Positions 13,019 to 25,000 of a stretch of 64,000 bases of DNA are shown here, piece after piece. Every line of letters starts with the position of its first letter. The first letter of the stretch is position 1. The notes below the pieces were generated by a model that saw nothing but the letters and a program-made list of their open reading frames with translations, was not told the origin of the DNA and ran no database searches. The position numbers and the translations under genes are program-made. The stretch is from Gordionus sp. m RMFG-2023 (Eukaryota > Nematomorpha > Gordioida > Chordodea > Parachordodidae), in NCBI RefSeq assembly GCF_954871325.1, contig NC_088776.1, positions 8,501,985 through 8,565,984 on the forward strand, read 5' to 3'.

Positions 13019-16000
13019 GTAATATACATATTTTTTTATTTTTTTTTAAAAAAATTAATTTTATTTCGTATTTTTAAAAAATATTTTCTCTTTTGACGAT
13101 TTTTATGCATTAATTTAATTATGTTTTAAAAATATTATAAGAATAATAAGCGAACATAAATAAAAAGTAGTTTGCCTTTAGAAAGAAATTTAGCGATATT
13201 TATTTTTCATAGATCATTATTTTTTATGTGAATCAGTTTTTAAAAGATATAAGTGTTAGTAGTGTTGTTAAACGTAACGTTTTGAGCCGATTTTTAAAAA
13301 TGGCTAACTCAATATTTTAGCCAAAATATTGCCTGAGCCTAGAGATTTCCATATATGTCTATACCTTTCTTCCTTCTATGAGCAAAATCTTCAGACTTAC
13401 ATAATATTTTTCTGGATAAAATATTGAGTTAGCCGTTTTTAAAAATCGGCTCAAAACGAGCCTTTTAACAACACTAAGTTTTAGTATAATTGGTAACTAG
13501 AATCATATAAATTATTGACAATACATAAACTTGTTGAATATAACTATCGACTAAATTTTAATTGGAACATCTTTATTAATTTTTTAAAAAAAAGTAATTT
13601 CTTTTGCTTTAACGGAATTTTCTTTGAGCGTTTATAAGTTACACGTGTGAATATTTACGGTGTGTTATAGTTAGTTGGTTAACAATTTAAACTTATGAAA
13701 ACGAGAAAGGATTACTATTACTAATTTAATTATATTTTACTTTTATTATTTATTAATTATATTATTATAAAATAATAAAATATAAGTTTTTTAAAAAAAA
13801 TATTTTGAGCTACAAAACAGAAATAATATATTACATATATATATTTTTTTATTGATCTTCTTTAATGTCTAAAGCTTTCATTATAAATTATTATATATAT
13901 TTTTTTTAACAAAAAAAAATTAATGTTATTTTTGGCTTGTTTCATTTTTAAAAAAATTTTTATTTTATATATATATATTTTTTAGCAGTTATAAAAATTT
14001 TTTTTAATAAAAAAAAGAATCATTTTAACCGATCACCATTAATAAATTTTAATTTATTTTTTAACCATTTATTTTTTGCCTTTCTTTCTCAAAATATTTT
14101 TATACGAGTACGCGACGCAGAGGTCAAAATTTTAAGGCTCGAATCGGTTCGTTGATAAAAAATCTTCGAACCCGGCCCGAGATTTTTAAAATCTTTTTCG
14201 GTTAAGCCATATATTTGAGAATTATTTTTTAAAAGGGAAAATATGAGCCGTAAATTTAAAACACTCCCATCATATGCTTTTCCAACTGTTAAATAGAATG
14301 TAAATTTCTCAAATAGACCTCTAGCCATTCAGGGTAGTGTTGGTATTTCATCTATCTTTAGCCACACTCCATAAAAAAAACTTGTGTCATATTCTAAGTT
14401 TAGGTTCAACTCGGAGGGTTCTAAGTTATTTTTTTAGGCTAAAAGTTGGAGCTTATTTAAAAATTAAGTGATTTATCAACACTACCTTCCGGGATGGGCT
14501 TGCAGATCTCTCATAATATATAATAATTTATAATCGTTAATTTTTAGAATTATATATAATGTATTAAGCCCATTTTAACATTACAATTTTGGGTCCTGAT
14601 AAATGTTTATAATTTTACCAAACCCAAGCAATAATCATAAATTGACTTTAACATTATTTTTAGTTTGTTACTATTTTTTTTAAAAAAAAACAAAATATGT
14701 TAATTTAAACCTCATTTTAAAAATATTTGCTGCCATTTATAAAATATAAAGGTTTGATAGATATGTCTAAACTCAATTTTCCGCTTCCCAATTTATTCAA
14801 CCATGATAATCCGTATCCATCGCCATTTAACTACGATATTTCGATGTTACCATATTTTGCCAGAGATCCCCAAAATCTGATGCCTATGATGCCCTCTCAC
14901 CTTTATCCCCCGAATCAAGCCTATTTCGATAAAGAAATCAGGTCCACGCCCACTCATTCTGATCCATTGCATTATTCCAAAAATAACCAAAATAGCGCCC
15001 TTGACATTAAGAGAAATATTCAAGCTAACGTAAAGAGAGACAATTCGTTAAAAGATTCAAATGACCACGGTCTCGATTACTATCGGGAAGACACAGAGGG
15101 ACGCCCAAAAGATAATAAGGACAGCGGTCCTTCTCTTCCTACTTCATTGGTCAAGTTAAAACAGAAAATTCGCGAAAAAGTGAAGCGCTCAAACAACGAT
15201 AAAATCGACGCGGCTGCTTATAATAAGAGTAGCCATTTGAATCTTAATAACTGTATCCAACACGAGGCTATTCCACCTAAGGCGGAATATCTCCCCGTTA
15301 ACATGGATAAACCGGAGAACTTAAACGATGCCTGGTGGTCACAATTTCAACGTGGTATGCGCTCACAATATCCGCCTCAATTTTCAAATCCTGCTCATCC
15401 TTACATGTTTCGTCCACCATTTTTTTCCGCTCCGCCATTATTCGATCCTACGATCGATCCCACATCGCATCAATTTCCCAATTATCCTTTTATGCCGCTT
15501 CCCTTTGAGGTGGATTTAAAAACAGATAAAGCTATCCCCAACAATAGTAGAGTCAAACAAAAAGCTAGTAAAAATATTCGCAAAAACAATTCACAGCCCG
15601 ATCAAAATGATTATAACTTTCCAAATATGCAGAACCTGAAAGATCAAATGGCTTCCAATTTATTTCCCTTCGTGCGATCGGCTCCCCTTGGTACTAATAA
15701 CGATTCTCCAATGTCCTTTCCCATGCTCCCCTTTATGGACTATTATAATCCGTTCTACAGCAATCTTCCTTATTTTCCCTTTCCCAATTTCGATGGGCCG
15801 GTTAATCATTCGAAAGTACCAAGATTTGATGGCAGAGAGATGAGTCCTGAAGCCTACAAAACGCCGTCTAAAAATTTTAAACCCCCTACGGAAAACTGTT
15901 CCCCTGAACAAAAAATTCCAGTTGCGAATAATGGCCTACCAGTTTTAAAAAAGCGCAAATATACGAGCAGACAAACTCAAAATTTGAACTTGAACAAATC

Positions 16001-19000
16001 TAACACGAATAATTCTCCTACTGATGCATTACGTGAAAATGCTACCATTCCCACTTTAGATAAACCTAAAGAGGAGATCTCTTGCGATGCTAAACGTGGT
16101 CGTTTTCATTGCATCGATAACATTTTGGGCAAAACAGCTATAAACAATAAAAGTTTTGATTCCGAGAAACAAGAAATTAAAGAAAAGGATCCAATGAACG
16201 ACGATGCCCTTACAACTTCATCTTCGGCTTCAAAATCAAAATTTAACCAAGAATCGGATTTAACTAAGTTCGAGTCCAACGCGCCTACACTTCCATTCCC
16301 TTTATTTTCACCCGATATGGCAAAAGATTTCCTGGCCAAATACGTATCCCAAACTTTGGCCTTCTCCACCAATGAGTCATTATTTCGCGATATGTCAAAC
16401 ATGTCCGCTCTCTCGAGGGCATCTTTCCCCGGTCCTGATAAATCTCCATCGCTCAATAGCAAGGATATCATTAGCGAAAACTCGATGGCTAGTGGAGTTA
16501 ACAACGAAATCAACAATAATGTTAGTGATTCTACGTCAACCCCTCTGTCAAAGAACAATTTGGAAAAATCTCTTAATCCCGAAGATATTATTATCAAAGA
16601 TAAAATAATCTTGAATGATAGCGGGGATAACTTTAATACCCACCCAGTCGCAACTCCAGGTAAATTATTATAGATTTCTTCTTATGCATTATTTATGCGT
16701 TGTTTTTTCATAAAAACAATATTATTAACCTAATACTTAAAATTATATCAGTTAAAAAGGCCCGTGGTAGACCTCCCGGGGCATGTAACAAGAATCCCAA
16801 AAGGGCAAAGTACAAAAATGCAAATAGTAATGTCCCAATCAGCGAACCTAGTAAATTACCCTTTGCCTCGATCAAACCAAAAAGCGCAAATGATGTCCTT
16901 GATAACCGACCCCTTAATGTTAATCAACTTATTAACGATGTTCAAAACCAAATTGACTATTCTATCGCTGATCCGGATTTTAAGGTTTTTTTTCTCATGT
17001 TAATGTTTACATGCACAAACCAATTAATCTCTTTTATTAGGACACAATACGTGTCTTAGAGCTTAGTTCAATCTTGGACGATCAAAGATTTCCAGCTAGG
17101 ATAGGACTTAGTCAGATTAGTATAGCTGAGTAATTACTAGGGAAAAACTATCATCTCAATCGCAATTTTTTTTTTTTGAATAAAATCGAAATAATATAAA
17201 CTTAGACAGGATTTAGCAGTATTTCATCTAAAACTAGTAATATCTAGATCGGACGAAAAATTGTTCAACAAAAAGGGTCAGTAATGGGATTGGAAAAAGA
17301 TTACCTAAAACTTATATATTATTTTTTTAGTCGTTGTAGTCACTACTGACTATTAACCCTTTAATTATATTGATCAATTATAATTACTATAATTATTATT
17401 TTTGAATAATTTAACTTTCCCTATTGATTTTAGTAATTTTTTGATGTATCCCCCTCCCCCACATGTCTTCTTATCTGGACATTATTTAAATGTAAACGAA
17501 TTATATAATAGAAACAAAATAATGAGACATAAATTTTATAAAAAAAATTATATTAAATTAAAATTATTTTTTTATATGTAAGATAAGGTATTATTATTAT
17601 TTTAATTTCTCGATTTTATCATTTTAATATTTTTGTTTTTATCAATATATATTAAGAATGTAAAAGAAAGTGATGAGCAGAATTTTCTAAAGTTTTTGCC
17701 TTTTATGGTTCCGCCATTTCCCCCTACTTTTCTAATGCCAAATTTGAACGAGGAAGACCAAAAAAGTTATTAATATATATATTATTTTTAAAAAACCATT
17801 TTTTTTTGTTTTTCCGATATTTTTTTTTAAAAATATATATACTTTTATATTCTAATAATATATTATTTTATATCTATAATAATATCGTAATAAAAAAAAT
17901 TACAAAAAAATTTTTTTTACTTTATATTTATTACTCTATTCGACTTAATTTATTCTTATTTCTATGTATTTTAAATTTATCTATACTTTTATCTTCAAAA
18001 TAGGCTATATTATCAACAATATAACGAATATATAATATAATTAATAATTTGTTTATTCTCAAATAAAAAAAATAATAATGCGAGAACTTCTTTTTTTTTG
18101 AAACTTCAAACTTAAGGTATGATTGGCATGAATTCCCAATTATTTCCTCCCATTCCTCCTCCATTTTTATTACCCTTTTTGATGCAAGAGCAAATGAAGA
18201 GGGGTGGAAATTTGGACGATTTTCAAAAACAATTTATTAACGAGGGCAAAATTGCGGCCTCCAATGAAATCAACAATTTTATGACTTCTAGGAATGGTTA
18301 TTTCAATAATAACGATGAAAACCTTGCTGATATAATTAACAAATTACCGATGGATATCCACGATACTATCGCACGCGATACAGAAAATGAGGCATTATCT
18401 TTAACTGTCAAACGTAAAAATTTAACTCCGACGGAAGGCTCGAAGATTAGTAAGATTTGAATCATGCTTTTTCTTCTTTTTTTAAAGAATAGTTAATCGA
18501 ATTGATTTTTAATATATTATTTTTATATGCTCCTATTAGATGAAGATTTGCACGTTTCCGAATCATCGAGTAATAAAAACGACCAAAACAGATCTTTTAA
18601 TTTCGTGGAGGAAGTCCTTAATAATCCTGAGTCTAAAAAAATGGACTATTCATCCAATGCAAATACCCACGCACTTTCCACCGAAAGCAATGGTGATTAA
18701 ACTTTAAAAATATAAAAATATATTAATTTATAAAATTAACACGATATTTTAAAACAGTTCCTCCCAAAAAAAGGCGCAAACGACGAGTTTGCAAAAACGT
18801 CCCTTATAATATAGATCTTATAAAATCACTTAACTCCGAACATAACCATCTGCCTGAATCCACTTTGACTTCCAGTCCCAAATTGTTTCCTTCCTTGTCC
18901 CAACCGCATCAATTACCCGGCACTTTAACGGAAATGTCCCAAATACCATTACATAAAAATCGTGGCGACTCATCTGTCTTTTATGTGCCTCTTGACCCGT

Positions 19001-22000
19001 ATTTCGGTGGCGGCTTCAAGCGCAAAACACTGATAAAAGCTGTAAAATTTAGAAGACTTTTAGGGTCTCTCCCGATTTTTGCTATACACCCCAACGACGC
19101 TTGTTTAACGGATAAAACCCGAAGCCTCAAAGCTATGATAAAAGGGGAAGTTGTATATGTGAGCCCCTGCGGAAAACGACTCAGATCTTACCAAGATGTG
19201 GATAGGTACATGGATAGACTGATAGCCAAAGCCGGCAAGGAATGTCCCGATAACGTTGCCATCGAAAATGAAAACAATAAGGTGATCATAGATAGGGAAG
19301 CAAAGGATAGCAACTGGGTGCGTGCCCTTAATTCCAGGCTTCATTTCAGTTTTAGTTCGAAAATATTGGTTGGAACCTTTTACCGTTACGACGATATGAA
19401 TCCTCACGTAATTATTTTATATTTATTTCGTTTTCTTTTTTTAAAAAAAAATTAATTATTTATATTTTTATTCTTCTTTTTATAGAAACTGGTGAGTTAC
19501 AATGAAAAACAGGTTAAAGAAATGCTTGGAGAACTTTTGCAGAGTTATAATGATAATAACGGCAAGGACAAAAAGGGCATGCTGACCACCGAAATCGATT
19601 TAAATAATCCCGAATTTGTCGGAAAATTTAGATTCCAAGATACGAACCAATTAGAAGAACGCCACAAGGAGGCTCTGGAAATAGGTGCCGACCATAAGTT
19701 TTTTAAGGATTTCAAAAAAAGGAAATTGCGGGATAACAATACAGACCCATTAAAATCGTCTGGCAACCTTAATCTGGGTGAGATGGAATGTTCTATATCT
19801 CCTGAATTTTTCACCGGAAAACGTAGTAGAACTAAATATTCTCCACAATGCCTCTTCGATGTTAACAATACCGCTAACTTTACCGCGCTCAATGATGAAA
19901 GCGTAGACGACAAAAAAGGTAGTTCTTGGGTGAACGATTCTAAAATCAGCGATATACATCATGTAAACAATAATCAAAAATTCATTTCAGAATATATCTA
20001 TTAACATAAATATGAAGCTATAAATCTGATATTATTTATTTTATTTTGCTTACCTATATAGAAAATTATCACGACACCTTCAACGCAATCTGAGAAAACA
20101 AAACTGCTATCACCTGAGCATCATAATTTAATCAAAAATGAGACGAGAAAATATAGCGAGAATGGGAAAGATGTATATGATGTGAGCAATATCAAGAACG
20201 AAACAGAAGACAATAACAGCTTGAATATTAGCCCCGTCAAGTCTTGGAGGAATTCCTCATTCAAGGATGAAAAATACCACCTGGATATGGTATTTTTGAC
20301 AGTAAACCGATTTAAAAATTAAAAATATATTTTTATATAGAATTCCTTGAGTACAAAGTCTATCAATTCCGAACCATACAAGGAAGAATCTGAAGAATTA
20401 GGGCGGCACAACATTTGTTCTAATCAATCGACTATAATGAAAAATGATTATAGAGAAATGAAGATGTTTAAAAAGAGGGTCGAGTTGATTATAGCTAAGG
20501 AGTTCAATAAACCAAGAGATGATTTGGAGATAATTCACAATTCAAAAGTATACAATCTACTCTTATGTCTTATCATTTAGAAAACTTTTACATCGTATAA
20601 GTATATTCGAAATGTTGTAATAAAAAATTATAATATAATTTCTTATAATAAATAAAAGCCCTTGCCAGACTTCCCGCCAGTACCCGATATCAAATTAAGA
20701 TCGAACACCTTTTCTCAGTTAATCATGGTGGTTGAATTCATACACAATTTTCACGACGTTTTGAAAATAGGTATCTTAAAATTTGAAATAATTATTTTAG
20801 ATTGAATAATAAAGTTATACTAATTTTATATATTTTTTTTAGTAATGCTTTTAAATTTCATCCTGTGTACTAAATTTTTTTTAGATATATCCAGTGATAA
20901 ATACAGTTTATACTCCATGCAATCTTCATTGTTCACTTCGGAAGTTGACGAGGAATGCGATCAAAGTTATATCGACATAGTTTTAATACTGACGAGAAAG
21001 TTGTACCAGAACAACGAACTCTTGCCATCGGTTTCTTTTTCCGATTTAGCAGGTTCTCACGATAACGATGGCTACCCGAGGAGTGGTATCGAAGAAGAGT
21101 CAAAACAAAACAAGCCCACTGGCAATAAATTTTTCAATGAGATTGATATTAATTACATTAATCAAGTAAAATTAAAGCGTGATGTGGTGATATTAAATAT
21201 TTTTATATTTTTTTTTAAAATCATAGAATCTCACCATACTAGGAAGATCCTTCAAAGAAACGGAATTTGATCGAAGTACTGTTTCGGAGTTTGTCAGATT
21301 TTATATTGACATATATTGTAAATACTTTGGTTTAACGGAAGAAGGAAAAGAGGTACGCATCACATTAAAATATTTTGAAACTTAAATTTTTTTTATTGAA
21401 TATATTTGATAGGTGTCAGAACAACTCACGTCAATCACACTTTTATCCTTAAGTACTTCTCATAAAGTATGGGTACTAACATTTTTATGCGATCGGTTAT
21501 TGGATAGTCCCGATATAATGTATAAAATCGATCAAGAATTAGATAAAATGGCCGTAATTAGAAAAGATAAGTGGCTGAACGAAGGACAGATTAGAAGGTA
21601 AATTAACTTATTTTTTAATTAAATCTTAAAAAAATGATTGATACCTATATTTTGAATATATTGATTTATTTATAGGATGAAGCTTATTGATGGCCATTTT
21701 GGAAATCCTATAGACGATGAAGCGATAAATGAAACAAATGCTTCGAAAAATGACCAAGAAATATTAAACTTTTCGGAAATTCAAAATGAAGATATTATAT
21801 ATAGTGAGAGCAAACTCGATGATGCACCTATCATAACTAAAGAACCAATTTCCGTGATCAAAGATGAAACTCTCCCTGTAACAAATGATTCCAAACAAGA
21901 TGACATTATACCGCCTTTAGTTACTATGGATGAAACTGCTCCGGAAACTGACGATAAAATGATTGAGGGGGAATCTGCCGCCGAAAAAGGACCTATAAAT

Positions 22001-25000
22001 AACATGGACAACTTATACCAGCTTCAAACTGAATATCGTTGCAAATTATTTAAAATAAATTCCCATATCAGGAGCTCGTGTGTGGGTCAAGACAGATTCA
22101 AAAGGAGATATTGGGTATAGCACAAATTATAATTCTATAGTTTTATTGTAAAGTATTAGCTTTCTGGTTTTCTAGTCTATTTTAAAAACCCAGTGATTTT
22201 TTAAATACCATTTTTTTTGTTGAAAATATTAAAATTCTTTGGAATATACTTGTGTGACAATATTTTGTGTATTTTAAAGAGTAACTTTAAGTTTTATTAC
22301 TTTTTATAAATCAATATGTTATAATATTTTCATTTACATAACCGGGGACTTGAACCGTTATCTATCAAAGTTTCATCTCGATAAAAAAGATTATTTAGGG
22401 TTTTAAAGATTTTTGTAATTTTTATTTCAATTTTTTTTGATATAAAAAAAAATTTATCGACACCAAACTTGAATATATTATTTGATATGAGTGTGAAGAT
22501 TAGAAATAGATAATTAGAAGAAGGCCATTCGGGCTAAAGCCTTAGGACCTTATAATTAATAAAAGCTTTCATTCATGGAGTAATGATACATGACGTTAGT
22601 CCACTTGCTACACAACGACCAAAATTTATTAAAATATAATAACGCTATATCTACGGAATCAAGTGGTCAAGTTCGACCTACTATATATCATTCCCCAAGG
22701 ACGGAACTAGTAGCTTTAGAAAAAACATGACCCTTGCTAGATTCTCAGATTTATCGGATTGTGATACATGCAATGAACCTACTATGCCACAGACGCTACC
22801 TAAAAACAACAATTTTTTTTGTATATAAGGATAAAATTATAACGCTATCTCATATTTTAATAAAACACATAAAAAAATCAATAACGTTCAACGCTCTACA
22901 TCATTTCTCTTCAATTTGATATATATTTGTTAAATATAAAATTAAAATGCCAAAAAAGGAAATAAAAAAGGGAAAATAATATCAATTTAAGATTTAAATC
23001 TTACATATCTTCTCAAATGTTAAAAAAAAACTAATCACTTAAAAGAAAATTAAATAAATGGAAGAGAAGAAGAGTGTTTAATATAATAACTCCCCAGGTG
23101 AAGTTTTAATGACAAATTATATCGTCTTAAATTTTTAATTGTATGCATAACATGATTTGTTCTAAAAGTTAAGGTTCATTCCTGTATAACGGTTTTGTTG
23201 CCTCCGCATAACTAAAATATACCAAAAATGTATCTGTTTAAAATTAAAATTCTAGATTTTGCCGTATTTGGGAGCCTTCTTGGTTGAAGGCATAGATACA
23301 AAAACAGAAGGTGAACTTGAGGTGCCAAATAAGACTGGTTTTGAATGTTTAATGAATATTGGTGGAGATGCAATATCAACTCTGGAAGACAGAAACGCTT
23401 TTTATAAAACCAATCAATATAACATGTTAAATTTTAACATTTTACATAAAGGATCTCGCGATAATTCCGAGATGCCTTCTGATAACCTTTTCAAAAATTG
23501 TGAGAATTTTATGAATCATTCGGTGATTGAAATTGATAAGAGCAACGAAGATAGTGAGAAAAATGTTTTAAAATCAATCAATATTGATAATGATAGTATA
23601 ATTAGTAATCCAAACTCTCTCTCTGATAATCAAATTAAAGACATCAATATTACCTCCAAGACTGCTTATCCTACCTTAAATGATGAGCCAAATGTTAAAT
23701 TATTATGTGATACCAATCCAATAAACAATACTAATAATAATAAAAATTGCGGCGAACCAATCAAAGATGACTCTCCCAGTACCGAGAAAATTATTTTAAA
23801 AAATACACAAAATATTGATGCCCCTAAAATTATTGGAAATAATGAATCCGATAGAAGTTATAAATTTTGTCCTGAAAACAAATTTAATCGTAATGCAAAT
23901 GCGATCGCCAACATATCCAATAACAATTTTCTAAATAATAACCATAACAGCAATAATCAAAACGCGATAATGATGCTCACCATGCTCATTCCCCTTCTCA
24001 ATAATCGTTCCACTTTGATCGAGTTGATCAAATCAAACCAGGAAATTCTCAATAAAGTTGGCATAAAACTAGACGATTTGGATATCATAGACACCAACGC
24101 TCTTCAGAATTCGAATATAAACCCGCCTTTAGATAGCACTAAAGATACCATCAATTTTAACGATCACGTTTCACCTTCTCAACAGACAGTTGTAGATGAC
24201 ACAACGACTATGATCAACAATCAAAGCTTTGACACATTTAAAAATGTTTTAGACAGTTTGGCACCGGATTCAAACGTTGGCATAATTTCCGGTCACGAAG
24301 ATACTAGATCGAAGATGACGAATCACGCCAACACTTCTCTTAATTTTCAAGGGCTCAATAGCGAACTCTCGAAAGCTATTCAAAAATCAAATTTAATTAA
24401 TAAACCTCTCCAAGAATCAAATACTATTGGTCTTCTACCCACTTTACCTATCAATTCTGTTCAAAATCCACTTCCACTTAATTCGCCGCAATTTGACAAC
24501 CCGAATTTAGTTAGCTTTAAGAAATTCTTGACGATGTTTAATCACTCCAAAAACCATAACATCACAACCTCTAATGGCTGCGTTGAATGCGATAATTATA
24601 ATATGTTACTTAACAATTGCAACCAAAATCTGGCAATAGGCATAAGTGATCAAGGCAATTTAAATTCTGATGTTATTGTACATAAATCTAAGGACGATTC
24701 TTCGAATAACATTATATCAGGGGAATGTGCGGATGTCAAGAATGTTAATGAGCCCGCTTTACCAATTCAAACACTAGACCCTAAAAGTTAGTTATCCATA
24801 TATTTTATTTTAAAACACAAGCTGTAAAATTGTTATTTTTTAATTCAAATAAATGATTCTCTATTCAAATCATTTTTGAAATATATAAATAAATAATAGA
24901 TTGGAAAAGTTATACCAATAAATGGTGGTTCATTGATAATCCCGACCAACTTGATTCGCTTATCAGAAATTTAAACGTGAGAGGTATTCGAGAAAAGACA

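Noticed and set aside
15660..16597. Minus-strand open frames of 83 and 163 residues
   Set aside because: They are antisense shadows of the large BAZ2 exon 2, whose plus-strand frame is continuous with the rest of the gene.
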